A stretch of 64,000 bases of DNA from Achromobacter sp. UMC46 (GCF_014170335.1 NZ_LZZS01000005.1:62001-126000), one strand, 5' to 3'; shown: positions 19,024 through 28,008, counted from the first letter of the stretch. Notes: generated by a model not told the origin, from the sequence alone. A program made the numbers and translations.

Positions 19024-19956
19024 ATGATCCGCAGCATGACCGCCTTCGGCAACGCCCGCGCAGACCTCGAGCAAGGTACGCTTGCCATCGAACTGCGTAG
19101 CGTCAACAGCCGCTTCCTCGACCTGTATTTCCGCCTGCCCGACGAACTGCGCCACGTCGAAACGCCGCTGCGCGAGCTGCTGACCGCCAATCTGGCGCGC
19201 GGCAAGGTCGAAATCCGGGTCTCGTTCACCCGCAACGCCAGCACCGACCTGTCCAAGCTGGACCCCGCCTGGCTGGAAAGCCTGGCCGAGCAGCTTCAGG
19301 CCGCCCGCCGCATCGTCCCCGACATCGCGCCGCCCCGCCTGGTGGAATTGTTCAACTGGCCCGGCCAGCGCGGCAACGACGCGCTTGACCCGCAAGTCTG
19401 GGGCGCCGCCTGCCTGCAGGCCGGTCAGCAGGCGCTGACGCAATTGCAGGAAGGCCGTGCCCGCGAAGGCGAACGCCTGGCCGGCATGATGCGCGAATGC
19501 GCGGACGGCGTGGCGCGCGTCGTCGACATCGTGCAGGCCCACCTGCCTCAATTGCTGTCCGACCACCGCGACAAGCTGGCGACCAAGCTGCGCGAAAGCG
19601 TGGAATCCGCCTTCCCCGGCGGCTTCACCCATATCTCCGGCGCCGAGCTGTCCGAACGCCTGTCGCAGGAAGCCAACCTGTTCGCGCTGCGCATCGACGT
19701 GGCGGAAGAGCTGTCGCGCCTGCGTTCGCACCTGGAAGAGCTGCGCCACCTGCTGACCGACGGCGGCGGCAAGTCCGCCTCCGGCAAGAAGAACGCAGGC
19801 AGCGCCGGCAAGCGCCTGGACTTCCTGTTCCAGGAAATGAACCGCGAAGCCAATACGCTGGGTTCCAAGGCGGGCAGCATGGAAGTCACCCGCGCCGCCA
19901 TGGACTTGAAGCTGCTGATCGAGCAGATGCGCGAGCAAGCCCAGAACATCGAGTAA
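19024..19956 (+). CDS. yicC: YicC family endoribonuclease-like protein
   Basis: A protein of 310 residues starting MIRSMTAFGNAR, the canonical N-terminus of YicC, with EIRSVNSR-type (ELRSVNSRFLDLYFR) and GKVEIRVSF motifs. The C-terminal half is helical and ends in the conserved GKRLDFLFQEMNREANTLGSK and IEQMREQAQNIE. E. coli YicC has been reported to be a ribonuclease acting on small RNA. ATG at 19024 has AGGAAA upstream; longer frames into the rph side are not supported. In relatives yicC is usually followed by gmk; here gmk lies 10.8 kb downstream. Confidence 0.94.
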   Translation: MIRSMTAFGNARADLEQGTLAIELRSVNSRFLDLYFRLPDELRHVETPLRELLTANLARGKVEIRVSFTRNASTDLSKLDPAWLESLAEQLQAARRIVPDIAPPRLVELFNWPGQRGNDALDPQVWGAACLQAGQQALTQLQEGRAREGERLAGMMRECADGVARVVDIVQAHLPQLLSDHRDKLATKLRESVESAFPGGFTHISGAELSERLSQEANLFALRIDVAEELSRLRSHLEELRHLLTDGGGKSASGKKNAGSAGKRLDFLFQEMNREANTLGSKAGSMEVTRAAMDLKLLIEQMREQAQNIE

Positions 19957-19981
19957 TCACGCTACGCGCGGAAGCCGGCCC

Positions 19982-21148
19982 ATGCAACGTGTCGTCATCA
20001 TTGGCGGAGGCGCCGTGGGCAGCTCCGTTGCCTACTTCCTCAGCCGGGTGCCCGGCGCGTTCGATGTCACGGTGATTGAACGCGATCCGACCTACGCGCG
20101 GGCCTCATCCGCGTTGTCCGCCAGCTCGATCCGCCAGCAGTTCTCAAGCCCGGTCAATATCGGCATGTCGCAGGCCGGCATCGCGTTTCTTCGCGCACTG
20201 GGCACGACGCTGTACGTCGACGATCCCGCCCCCGACGTTGGCCTTACTGAACCCGGCTACCTGTATCTGGCCAGCCCGGCCGGCAGCGCCGCGCTGCGTG
20301 AAAACCACGCGACTCAGGTCGCGCACGGCGTGGACGTCGCCCTGCTGCAGCCCAACGAATTGGGCGCGCGTTTTCCCTGGCTGCATACCGCCGACCTGGC
20401 GCTGGGCTCGCTGGGCCTTTCCGGAGAAGGCTGGTTCGACGGCTATGGGCTGATGCAGGCGTTGCGCAAGAAGGCCATCGCGCAAGGCGTGCGCTACGTG
20501 CGCGGCGAGGCCGTGGGCCTGCTGCGAGACGGTGCCCGGATCAACGGCGTCTGGCTCGACCGGGGCGCGGCGCTGGCCTGCGACGCCGTCGTCAACGCGG
20601 CCGGCCCCTGGGCGGCGCGGGTGGCCCACTGGGCCGGCATCGACTTGCCGGTGCGTGCGCGGCGCCGCACGGTGTTCAGCTTCAGTTGCCCGCAAGACCT
20701 GCCGCGTTGCCCACTGCTGATCGACCCGTCGGGCATCTGGTTCCGTCCCGAAGGCGGAAGATTCCTGTGCGGCTTCGCGCCCGACCCGTCTGACGATGCG
20801 GACGACTTGCCGCTGGACGCGCAGCACGAGGCGTTCGATGCCCATGTGTGGCCGCTGCTGGCCCAGCGTGTGCCCGCGTTCGAGGCGGTGCGCGTCCAAA
20901 GCGCATGGGCCGGCTACTACGAGATGAACCTGTTCGACCAGAACGCCATCATCGGCGCCCATCCCGACTGCCCCAACCTGTACTTCGTCAACGGCTTCTC
21001 GGGGCACGGCTTGCAGCAGGCGCCCGCCGCTGGGCGCGGCATCGCGGAGCTGCTGGCCCACGGCGAATACCGCAGCCTGGACCTGTCGCCCCTGTCGTTC
21101 CAACGCATTCTGGACAACCGCCCGCTGCGGGAAAAGAACATCATCTGA
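19982..21148 (+). CDS. FAD-dependent oxidoreductase, DadA/sarcosine-oxidase-like
   Basis: A flavoprotein of 388 residues in the D-amino-acid dehydrogenase / glycine oxidase / sarcosine oxidase superfamily. The N-terminal dinucleotide-binding motif is VVIIGGGAVGSSVAYFL (GxGxxG), followed by the acidic end of beta-2 in VIERDP. A C-terminal FAD contact is seen in FVNGFSGHGLQQAP. No signal peptide is present, so it is probably cytosolic. The substrate is likely an amine or amino acid but is not identifiable from sequence. It starts 25 bp after yicC with a GGAAG ribosome site and is convergent with an amino-acid permease. Confidence 0.87.
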   Translation: MQRVVIIGGGAVGSSVAYFLSRVPGAFDVTVIERDPTYARASSALSASSIRQQFSSPVNIGMSQAGIAFLRALGTTLYVDDPAPDVGLTEPGYLYLASPAGSAALRENHATQVAHGVDVALLQPNELGARFPWLHTADLALGSLGLSGEGWFDGYGLMQALRKKAIAQGVRYVRGEAVGLLRDGARINGVWLDRGAALACDAVVNAAGPWAARVAHWAGIDLPVRARRRTVFSFSCPQDLPRCPLLIDPSGIWFRPEGGRFLCGFAPDPSDDADDLPLDAQHEAFDAHVWPLLAQRVPAFEAVRVQSAWAGYYEMNLFDQNAIIGAHPDCPNLYFVNGFSGHGLQQAPAAGRGIAELLAHGEYRSLDLSPLSFQRILDNRPLREKNII

Positions 21149-21157
21149 GTGATGCCC

Positions 21158-21176
21158 GCCTCCCGCAGAGGGAGGC
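21158..21176. terminator. Hairpin between convergent genes
   Basis: GCCTCCC (21158-21164) and GGGAGGC (21170-21176) pair perfectly over seven bases around a five-base loop, filling the 28-bp space between two convergent genes. There is no U-tract, so termination efficiency is uncertain. Confidence 0.5.
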
Positions 21177-22736
21177 TTAGCGGACTTCGCCCGCCGCGGG
21201 TTCGCCGCGCAGGGCCGAATCCAGGTATTGGCTGCGGGCGCGCGCGTCCGGGAAGCGCATGTCGCGGTAATTGATGAACCGCGAGCCGCGCGCCAAGCGG
21301 TATCCCAGCCAGATCAAGAGGAAGAGCGGAATGCCCACATAGGTGGCCACCACACCGCCCCAGTCGATCCGGTCCTGCAGGAAGGCCTGATAGTTCTGGC
21401 CCAGCGTGATGACCAGGCACAGCACGAAGGCGAAGATCGGGCCGAACGGGAAGAACGGCGACACATACGGCAGATCGGCCAGATTGTGGCCCTGCTTCAC
21501 GTAGCCGCGGCGGAAACGGTAGTGGCTGATGGCGATGCCCAGCCACGCGATGAAGCCCGTCATGCCCGACGTGTTCAGCAGCCAGATGTAGACCGCGTTC
21601 GGGCTGAAGATGAACGTGAAGAAGCACAGCGCCGCCACCACCGTCGTCGCCAGCAGCGCCCAGAGCGGCACGCCGTTGCGCGAGATGCGGCCGAAAATGC
21701 GCGGCGCCTTGCCTTCGCGGGCCAGGCTGTAGAGCATGCGGGTCGCCGCATACATGCCCGAGTTGCCCGCCGACAACACCGACGTCAGCACCACGGCGTT
21801 CATGACCGACGCCGCCCCCAGCAGGCCGGCGCGTTCGAAGATCAGCGCGAACGGGCTGACGCTGATGTCCTCGACCTCGTTGCGCAGCAGATGCGGATCG
21901 GTATAGGGGATCAACAGGCCGATCACCAGGATGGCCATGACGTAGAACAGGAGGATGCGCCAGAACACTTGACGCACCGCGCGCGGCAGATTGCGCGCCG
22001 GGTCTTTGGATTCGCCCGCGGCGATGCCGATCAGTTCAGTGCCCTGGAACGAAAAGCCCACCACCATCGCGACGCCGATCAGCGCCGCGAAGCCGCCGGC
22101 GAACGGCGCGTCGCCGACCGTCCAGTTGGCCACGCCGCCGGTTTCGCCGCCGCGGATGATGCCCAGCAGCATCATCACGCCCATGGCCACGAAGCCCAGC
22201 ACGGCCACCACCTTGATCAGCGCGAACCAGAACTCGGCTTCGCCGAAGCCGCGCGCGGACATGGCGTTCAGGCCGAAGGTGATCGCCAGGAACAACGCGC
22301 TCCAGTAGAAGCCGGGCACATCGGGAAACCAGTACGCCATGACAAGCTGCGCGGCCACCAGGTCCACCGCGACGGTGACCGCCCAGTTGTACCAGTAGTT
22401 CCACCCCAGCGCGAAGCCGAATCCGTCTTCGACGTAGCGGGCGCCATAGGTGGAGAACGAGCCCGACACCGGCATTGCGGCGGCCAGTTCACCCAGGCTG
22501 GTCATCAGGAAATAGACCATCACCCCGATCAGCACATACCCCAGCAGCGCGCCGCCGGGACCGGCTTTGGCAATCGTCGCCCCCGAGGCCACGAACAGGC
22601 CGGTCCCGATGGACCCGCCTACCGCGATCATGGTCAGGTGGCGCGCGGACAGGGTGCGACGCAGCTCGGACGGTTGCCCCGCCTTCGCTTCGCGCGTGCC
22701 GCCTGCGCGGCGTTCATCGTGTTCCGATGGTGCCAA
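21177..22736 (-). CDS. Amino acid permease, LysP-like (APC family)
   Basis: An inner-membrane permease of 519 residues with about 12 transmembrane segments. The N-terminal family motif HLTMIAVGGSIGTGLFVASG, followed by GPGGALLGYVLIG and the E in SLGELAAAMPVSGSF, is characteristic of the amino-acid/proton symporter group that includes LysP, GabP and AroP. The overall pattern is closest to lysine-specific permeases by eye, but the substrate is not proven. The start appears to be TTG at 22736 (an ATT in frame just before it is the other choice), with AAGGA upstream embedded in a palindrome. Confidence 0.87.
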   Translation of the reverse strand: MAPSEHDERRAGGTREAKAGQPSELRRTLSARHLTMIAVGGSIGTGLFVASGATIAKAGPGGALLGYVLIGVMVYFLMTSLGELAAAMPVSGSFSTYGARYVEDGFGFALGWNYWYNWAVTVAVDLVAAQLVMAYWFPDVPGFYWSALFLAITFGLNAMSARGFGEAEFWFALIKVVAVLGFVAMGVMMLLGIIRGGETGGVANWTVGDAPFAGGFAALIGVAMVVGFSFQGTELIGIAAGESKDPARNLPRAVRQVFWRILLFYVMAILVIGLLIPYTDPHLLRNEVEDISVSPFALIFERAGLLGAASVMNAVVLTSVLSAGNSGMYAATRMLYSLAREGKAPRIFGRISRNGVPLWALLATTVVAALCFFTFIFSPNAVYIWLLNTSGMTGFIAWLGIAISHYRFRRGYVKQGHNLADLPYVSPFFPFGPIFAFVLCLVITLGQNYQAFLQDRIDWGGVVATYVGIPLFLLIWLGYRLARGSRFINYRDMRFPDARARSQYLDSALRGEPAAGEVR

Positions 22737-22745
22737 AATGCTTTT

Positions 22746-22762
22746 CCTTCACGTCGTGAAGG
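22746..22762 (-). promoter_or_regulatory. Palindrome covering the permease ribosome-binding site
   Basis: CCTTCACG and CGTGAAGG form an eight-base inverted repeat with a one-base centre. On the mRNA the distal arm supplies AAGG of the Shine-Dalgarno sequence for the TTG-initiated permease, so pairing would hide it. It could equally be a protein operator. The repeat is seen directly; its role is inferred. Confidence 0.45.
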
Positions 22763-22868
22763 CACCCGTGTCATGCGCTGCGGATGCCTTGGGATTACCG
22801 GGCAACGCGCGAGGATAGCGCAAACCGCCCTGCGGCGAAAAATCGCGGGGCGTCGGGGACGGATCCAG

Positions 22869-24368
22869 CTACTGGAAAGCGGTTTCCATGAAGGTGCGCA
22901 ATTTGCGCGAATGCAGCCGCTCCGGCGGCATGCCGCGCAAGCGCTCCAGCGCCCGGATGCCGATCTCCAGATGCTGGTTGACCTGGCGGCGATAGAACAC
23001 GCTGGCCATGCCGGGCAGCTTCAGTTCGCCGTGCAGGGGCTTGTCGGACACGCACAGCAGCGTGCCATAGGGCACGCGGAAGCGGAACCCGTTGGCAGCG
23101 ATGGTGGCCGACTCCATGTCCAGCGCGATCGCCCGAGACTGCGCGAAGCGCTCGACCAGCTCTACGTGGTCGCGCAGTTCCCAGTTGCGGTTGTCGATAG
23201 TGGCGACCGTGCCAGTGCGCATGATGCGCTTCAGGTCCCAGCCGGACAGGCCCGCCACTTCTTCCACCGCCTGCTCCAGCGCCACCTGGACTTCGGCCAG
23301 CGCCGGAACGGGCACCCAGGTGGGCAGGTCGGCGTCCAGGACGTGGTCTTCGCGCACATAACCGTGCGCCAGCACGTAGTCGCCCAGCCGTTGCGAATCC
23401 CGCAGGCCGGCGCAGTGGCCCAGCATCAGCCAGGCATGCGGGCGCAGCACGGCGATGTGGTCGGTGATGGTCTTGGCGTTGGACGGGCCCACGCCGATGT
23501 TCACCAGCGTGATGCCCGAGTGGTCGCCACGCACCAGATGGTAGGCGGGCATCTGCGGCAAACGGGCGATCTGCCCTTCGTCGCCCGGCCCGTTTTCGCC
23601 GCGGCGCGTAATCCGGTTGCCGGGCTCGACCAGCATTTCGTAGTCTTCGTTGCCGCTGGCCATCAGCGCACGGGCGCGGGCGCAGAACTCGTCTACATAA
23701 AACTGGTAATTGGTGAACAGCACGAAGTTCTGGAAATGCGCCGGCGCGGTCGCGGTGTAGTGCTGCAGCCGGTGCAGCGAATAGTCGACGCGCTGGGCGG
23801 TGAACGGCGCCAGCGGCTTGGGTTCGCCTTCCTTGCCGCGCCAGGAGCCGTTGACGATCGCGTCGTCGGTCACGGCCAGGTCCGGCACGTCGAACAGGTC
23901 GCGCAAGGGGCGCTTCAGGGCCTCCAGGTGCTCGCCTTCGACATAGGCGCCTTCGGGAAACGCGAAGTGCAGCGGAATGGGGGAATCGGATTCGCCAACT
24001 TCCACCGCCACGCGGTGGTTCTGCAGCAGTTGGCCGACCTGCTCGATCAGGTAGTCGCGGAACAGTTCGGGTTGCGTGACGGTCGTCTGGTAGATGCCCG
24101 GCTCGGCCACGTGGCCGTAGGACAGGCGCGTGTCGATCGGGTCGTAGGTCTCAACCACGATCCGGATCGCCGGGTAGTAGGCGCGGGCGCGTTCTCGGCC
24201 GTTGCCGGTGCCGTTCAGGACCTCGCGGAACGCGGCGCGCAGGAATGCCGTGTTGCGCGCATAGATCTCGGCCAGCCGGTCCACCGCCGCCTGGGCATCC
24301 AGGAAAGGTTCAAAGGGCATGGCGTCAGGCCGGTTCATCGACGACAAAGGGTGGACTGCATTCATCAT
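22869..24368 (-). CDS. amn: AMP nucleosidase
   Basis: An enzyme of 499 residues that hydrolyses AMP to adenine and ribose 5-phosphate in purine salvage. The N-terminal AMP-nucleosidase domain (about 20-180) has YYPAIRI and SYGHVAEPGIYQTT; the C-terminal phosphorylase-like domain has NIGVGPSNAKTITDH, LMLGHCAGLRDSQ and the ALDMESATIAANGFRFR nucleoside-binding region. The length matches E. coli Amn (484). ATG at 24368 has GGAG upstream; the adjacent ATG at 24365 is an alternative. The gene is divergent from the DUF2946-like gene. Confidence 0.96.
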   Translation of the reverse strand: MMNAVHPLSSMNRPDAMPFEPFLDAQAAVDRLAEIYARNTAFLRAAFREVLNGTGNGRERARAYYPAIRIVVETYDPIDTRLSYGHVAEPGIYQTTVTQPELFRDYLIEQVGQLLQNHRVAVEVGESDSPIPLHFAFPEGAYVEGEHLEALKRPLRDLFDVPDLAVTDDAIVNGSWRGKEGEPKPLAPFTAQRVDYSLHRLQHYTATAPAHFQNFVLFTNYQFYVDEFCARARALMASGNEDYEMLVEPGNRITRRGENGPGDEGQIARLPQMPAYHLVRGDHSGITLVNIGVGPSNAKTITDHIAVLRPHAWLMLGHCAGLRDSQRLGDYVLAHGYVREDHVLDADLPTWVPVPALAEVQVALEQAVEEVAGLSGWDLKRIMRTGTVATIDNRNWELRDHVELVERFAQSRAIALDMESATIAANGFRFRVPYGTLLCVSDKPLHGELKLPGMASVFYRRQVNQHLEIGIRALERLRGMPPERLHSRKLRTFMETAFQ

Positions 24369-24464
24369 TGAGCTTTACTCCGCTTTCTTGTCTGCCGATT
24401 ATGCCCGAGCGCGCCGCAGATGAAGCGTCATATTCCGGCACGCCTGCGCGGCCCGGCCATCGCC

Positions 24465-24489
24465 AATGATATAGAAACAATATATCATT
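24465..24489. promoter_or_regulatory. AT-rich palindrome, candidate metalloregulator operator
   Basis: AATGATATA (24465-24473), GAAACAA, then TATATCATT (24481-24489) give perfect nine-base inverted arms with a seven-base centre, an unusually AT-rich block in a GC-rich region. It lies 28 bp before the start codon of the small protein that precedes a ZnuD-like receptor. A Fur-family (Zur) or similar operator is inferred from the context; the sequence is not an exact Zur consensus. Confidence 0.55.
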
Positions 24490-24517
24490 CCGTTTTTGGC
24501 CGTTTTCCCCGTTCTCC

Positions 24518-24871
24518 ATGCCGCTCCTGCCAGGCCTCCGCCACGCCACTCAGCCGCTGTTCGCGCGCTGGGCCGTGCTTGCCTGGCTGACCGCCAGCCT
24601 GCTGCTGGCGCCGATGGGCAGCCTGCGCCACGCCTTGACGCATCTGGGCGAGGCCCCCGCCGCCAGCCAGGACGACGCCCACGCGCACGAAAAGCTGGGG
24701 CACTGCGACCTTTGCCAGCTGTGGGACGTGCTGGACGCGACGCTTCCGTCGTCGTTCGCGTGGATGAGCGGACACGCCGTCCATGCGGCGCCTGTCGCCC
24801 ACTTGCCCGCGGGCGCCGCCACCATCGGCGGCACCTGGTTCCAAACCCGCGCCCCGCCGATCCAGGCCTGA
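24518..24871 (+). CDS. Small His/Cys-containing membrane-anchored or secreted protein (DUF2946-like)
   Basis: A 117-residue protein with one hydrophobic N-terminal segment (about 17-36), a histidine-rich stretch (ALTHLGE and DDAHAHEKLGH) and a CDLCQLW motif near residue 69. This resembles DUF2946-like proteins that are often encoded next to TonB receptors for metals. The His and Cys residues suggest metal binding outside the cytoplasm; this is inference. It lies 81 bp before the TonB receptor and downstream of the AT-rich palindrome, so the two are probably one transcription unit. Confidence 0.7.
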   Translation: MPLLPGLRHATQPLFARWAVLAWLTASLLLAPMGSLRHALTHLGEAPAASQDDAHAHEKLGHCDLCQLWDVLDATLPSSFAWMSGHAVHAAPVAHLPAGAATIGGTWFQTRAPPIQA

Positions 24872-24952
24872 AATCCGCCGTTTTTGCCGCTTTTTCCGGC
24901 GGCGTCCGATTTCATTCGCCAGCCTTGTCGCCGGCCCCCTGGATTGCCCACC

Positions 24953-27088
24953 ATGATTTTCCCGATCGTCCCCACCGGGGATCGTGCCCCGCTGCGCGTC
25001 TCTCGCGCCTCGGTCCAGCACGTCTTTGCCCTGCGCCCGCTGGCGCTGGCCTGCGCTTGCGCCCTGCCGCTTGCCCTGCCCTTTGCGCTACTCGGCGCCG
25101 CCCACGCGCAGAGCGCCCCCGACACCGCCACGCTGTCGCCTGTCGTCATCACCGCCAACCCGCTGGGCAGCGACGCGGTGGCGTCGCCCACCACCGTGCT
25201 CCAAGGCCAGGAACTGGACCTGCGGCGCGGCTCCAACCTGGGCGAAACGCTGAACGGACTGCCCGGCGTGTCCACCACCAGCTATGGCCCCATGGTCGGC
25301 CGCCCCATCATCCGCGGGCTGGACGGCGACCGCATCCGCTTGCTGAACAACGGCGTCGGCACGCTGGATGCCTCCTCGTTGTCGTTCGACCACGCTGTGC
25401 CGCAAGACCCGCTTTCCACCAACCGCGTGGAAATCCTGCGCGGCCCCGCCGCGCTGCTGTACGGCGGCAACGCCATTGGCGGCGTCGTCAACACGCTGGA
25501 CAACCGCATCCCCACCGAACCCATCGACGGCATCCACGGCGACGTGGGCGGCAGCTACGGGGGCGCCAACAACGACCGCAACGGCGCCGTGCAGCTGGAG
25601 GGCGGCGACGGCGCCTTCGCCATCCATGCCGATGTCTTCGGCCGCAAGACCGGCACCCTTCGGATCCCCGGCTATGCGCGCACCGCCACGCAGCGCGCTG
25701 CGGACGGCCCGGACGCCGACCAGCCCCGCGGCCGGCTGCCCAACAGCGACGGCGAAGCCAGCGGCGGCGCGCTGGGCATGTCCTGGACCGGCGAACACGG
25801 CTATGCCGGTCTGTCCTACAGCGGCTACGACGCCAACTACGGCTCGGTCGCCGAAGCCGACGTGCGCATCAAGATGCACCAGGAACGCTTCGGTTTCGCG
25901 AGCGAACTGCGTGACCTGACGGGCCCGTTCCAGAGCATCAAGCTGAATTTCGCCTACACCGACTACCAGCACAAGGAAATCGAAGACGGCGAGACCGGCA
26001 CGGTATTCAAGAACCGCGGCTATGAGGCGCGCATCGAGGCGCGGCACGCGGACATCGGCCCGCTGCATGGCGTGGTCGGGCTGCAACTGGGGCAGACGCG
26101 TTTTTCAGCGCTGGGCGACGAAGCGCTGGTCCCCACCACCGACACCGATTCCGCCGCGCTCTTCGCCCTGGAGGAATGGAACCTGAATGAACGCCTGACG
26201 CTGTCGGCGGGCGCCCGCATGGACTACACGCGGCTAAGCCCGAACGCAGGCGGCAATGACCGGTTCGACGATTCAGCCCGCCGCAGCGTCACGGCCGGCA
26301 GTTTCTCGCTGGGCGGCATCTACCAGCTGACCCGGGTCTGGTCGTTGGCGGCCAACGGCGCCTACACCGAACGCGCGCCCACCTTCTACGAGCTCTACGC
26401 CAACGGCCCCCACGCCGCCACCGGCCAGTATCTGGTCGGCGACCAGAATCTGGGCAAAGAGCGCGCATGGTCAGGCGATCTGTCGCTGCGCTACAAGGAC
26501 GGCAATGACCATGGCAGCGTAGGCGTCTTCTACAGCAGCTTTGCCAACTACCTGGCGGAAACGAATACCGGGCGCTACCGCAATGACGACGGCGACCTCG
26601 TGGCCGCTGGCGACGAGGGCGCCCTGCCCGAGGCCCGTTACCAGGGCGTCCCGGCGCGCCTGTACGGCCTGGAGGCCGAGAACGTGACCCGGATCCTGCA
26701 GCGCGACGGCCACGCGTTGGACTTGGGCCTTTCGGGCGACTACACGATCTCGCGCAACCGCGACACCGGACGGTCCCTGCCCCGCATTCCGCCGCTGCGC
26801 CTGCGCGTGGCACTGGATTACGGCTATGGCCCCTACAGCGCGGGCGTCAGCGTCTCCAAAGCGTTCGCCCAGCACGATCATCCGGCCAACGACACCTCTA
26901 CGGCCGGTTACTACAGCCTGGACGCGAATGCCGGCTACCGCTTCAAGGCAACCGGGGTGCAGTGGCAGGCGTATGTGCGCGGCATCAACCTGACCAACCA
27001 GGACATCCGCTACGCGACCTCGGTACTGCGGGATGTCGCGCCTGAAGGCGGGCGCGCGGTGATGGTCGGCTTGCGCGGCAGCTTCTGA
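24953..27088 (+). CDS. TonB-dependent outer-membrane receptor, ZnuD-like
   Basis: A receptor of 711 residues. It has a long signal peptide ending near AHAQ (about 52), a TonB-box-like stretch LSPVVITAN (61-69), and a plug domain with RPIIRGLDGDRIRLLNNG, DASSLSFDHAVPQDP and VEILRGPAALLYGG, a combination characteristic of the ZnuD / zinc-type receptor group. A 22-strand barrel follows and the protein ends in aromatic-rich GLRGSF. It probably imports zinc or a metal complex. The start ATG at 24953 gives the complete signal peptide. It is followed by a very strong hairpin. Confidence 0.88.
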   Translation: MIFPIVPTGDRAPLRVSRASVQHVFALRPLALACACALPLALPFALLGAAHAQSAPDTATLSPVVITANPLGSDAVASPTTVLQGQELDLRRGSNLGETLNGLPGVSTTSYGPMVGRPIIRGLDGDRIRLLNNGVGTLDASSLSFDHAVPQDPLSTNRVEILRGPAALLYGGNAIGGVVNTLDNRIPTEPIDGIHGDVGGSYGGANNDRNGAVQLEGGDGAFAIHADVFGRKTGTLRIPGYARTATQRAADGPDADQPRGRLPNSDGEASGGALGMSWTGEHGYAGLSYSGYDANYGSVAEADVRIKMHQERFGFASELRDLTGPFQSIKLNFAYTDYQHKEIEDGETGTVFKNRGYEARIEARHADIGPLHGVVGLQLGQTRFSALGDEALVPTTDTDSAALFALEEWNLNERLTLSAGARMDYTRLSPNAGGNDRFDDSARRSVTAGSFSLGGIYQLTRVWSLAANGAYTERAPTFYELYANGPHAATGQYLVGDQNLGKERAWSGDLSLRYKDGNDHGSVGVFYSSFANYLAETNTGRYRNDDGDLVAAGDEGALPEARYQGVPARLYGLEAENVTRILQRDGHALDLGLSGDYTISRNRDTGRSLPRIPPLRLRVALDYGYGPYSAGVSVSKAFAQHDHPANDTSTAGYYSLDANAGYRFKATGVQWQAYVRGINLTNQDIRYATSVLRDVAPEGGRAVMVGLRGSF

Positions 27089-27097
27089 CGGGTCGAT

Positions 27098-27148
27098 CCG
27101 CCACCGCCGTTACGTTTCGCCCCGGGGGGCGCGTAACGGCGGCGGCGG
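27098..27148 (+). terminator. Strong GC-rich hairpin after the TonB receptor
   Basis: Two 17-base arms (27098-27114 and 27132-27148) match at 16 of 17 positions around a GC-rich loop, immediately after the receptor gene. There is no U-tract after it. It is a likely 3'-end structure or Rho-assisted terminator. Confidence 0.6.
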
Positions 27149-27193
27149 AATAATGCTGCATTGCACTACAAATGTAATGAAACTTTATTCCAT

Positions 27194-27199
27194 TATAAT
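27194..27199 (+). promoter_or_regulatory. Candidate -10 element for the NlpC/P60 gene
   Basis: A perfect TATAAT lies in an AT-rich patch about 103 bp before the NlpC/P60 start codon. No clear -35 hexamer is found at 16-18 bp. An imperfect inverted repeat, TGTAATG with CATTATA, surrounds the patch. Confidence 0.4.
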
Positions 27200-27301
27200 T
27201 TGCGAGCATCCAGGGCGTGCGCGCGCTGGATGCGCCCTTTCCGCCGGCTTGCCCCCTCAGGGCAAAGCCATGCCGCCCACTCCGATTTTTGAAGTGACGT
27301 A

Positions 27302-27898
27302 ATGACTCCGCCCACGCGAAAAGTCCGAATTGCCAATTTCAGCATTCCCGTTTTCCTGTCAGCCCCGCTTCTGGCCCTGACCCTCTCCTGGATCCCCGGC
27401 GCCGCCCAGGCGTCCATTCCCTCCGAACAAGCCCGCCCGTCGCTCAGCGGCCTGCGCCTGGCGCAAGAGCCCACCGTTCCCACTCTGCGTGAACGCGTCG
27501 TGCAAGCAGGCCTGGACGCCATCGGCACCCCCTACAGCTGGGGCGGCGACGACGCCGAAGGCTTCGATTGCAGCGGACTGGTCCTGTACGTGTTCCGCGA
27601 AATCGCCGGGCTCGAACTGCCCCGTACGGCCCGCGCACAGCGGACCTCGGGCGAAACCGTGTCCAACAAGAAAGAGCTGCGCCCGGGCGACCTCGTGTTC
27701 TTCGCCACGCGCGGACGCGGCGTGACCTCGCACGTCGGGATCTACATCGGCCAAAACAAGTTCGTCCACGCGCCGCGCCGCGGCACCAAGGTGCGTGTCG
27801 ATGAAATGAAGAATCCCTACTGGACCAAGCGCTACGTCGGCGCGCGGCGCTACCTGGATACGACGCAGGGCCAAATGCTGGCCCAAGCGTCCCGGTAA
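27302..27898 (+). CDS. C40 family peptidase (NlpC/P60), secreted
   Basis: A cell-wall hydrolase of 198 residues. A hydrophobic export signal covers about residues 14-37 (ending GAAQAS). The NlpC/P60 domain (about 60-190) has YSWGGDDAEGFDCSGLV with the catalytic Cys90, His144 in SHVGIYIG, and His156 in KFVHAPRRG. Such enzymes cut the peptide stems of peptidoglycan, usually at the D-Glu-diaminopimelate bond. The gene stands alone between a hairpin and an intrinsic terminator, consistent with a single-gene transcript. Confidence 0.93.
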   Translation: MTPPTRKVRIANFSIPVFLSAPLLALTLSWIPGAAQASIPSEQARPSLSGLRLAQEPTVPTLRERVVQAGLDAIGTPYSWGGDDAEGFDCSGLVLYVFREIAGLELPRTARAQRTSGETVSNKKELRPGDLVFFATRGRGVTSHVGIYIGQNKFVHAPRRGTKVRVDEMKNPYWTKRYVGARRYLDTTQGQMLAQASR

Positions 27899-27926
27899 CG
27901 GCCGTACCGGCAAGTCCAGGCGGAAA

Positions 27927-27955
27927 AAAGGCGCCTGCCGGGGCGCCTTTCTTGG
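27927..27955 (+). terminator. Intrinsic terminator after NlpC/P60 gene
   Basis: AAAGGCGCC (27927-27935) and GGCGCCTTT (27942-27950) form a nine-base stem with a six-base loop, preceded by A residues and followed by a short T-rich tail. Confidence 0.8.
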
Positions 27956-28008
27956 GGAAACTTGCAGAGCCTGCCGCGGGAACCTCCCGCCGCAGGCCGT
28001 TCGTGCGT

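Noticed and set aside
21228-24371. Very long open frame on the + strand opposite the permease and amn genes
   Set aside because: It is antisense to two well-recognised genes, has low-complexity Arg/His/Gln-rich translation and no family resemblance; it arises from high GC at third positions.
27161-27199. TTGCAC and TATAAT as a promoter pair for the NlpC/P60 gene
   Set aside because: The spacing is 27 bp, far too long for a sigma70 promoter; only the -10-like element was kept, at low confidence.
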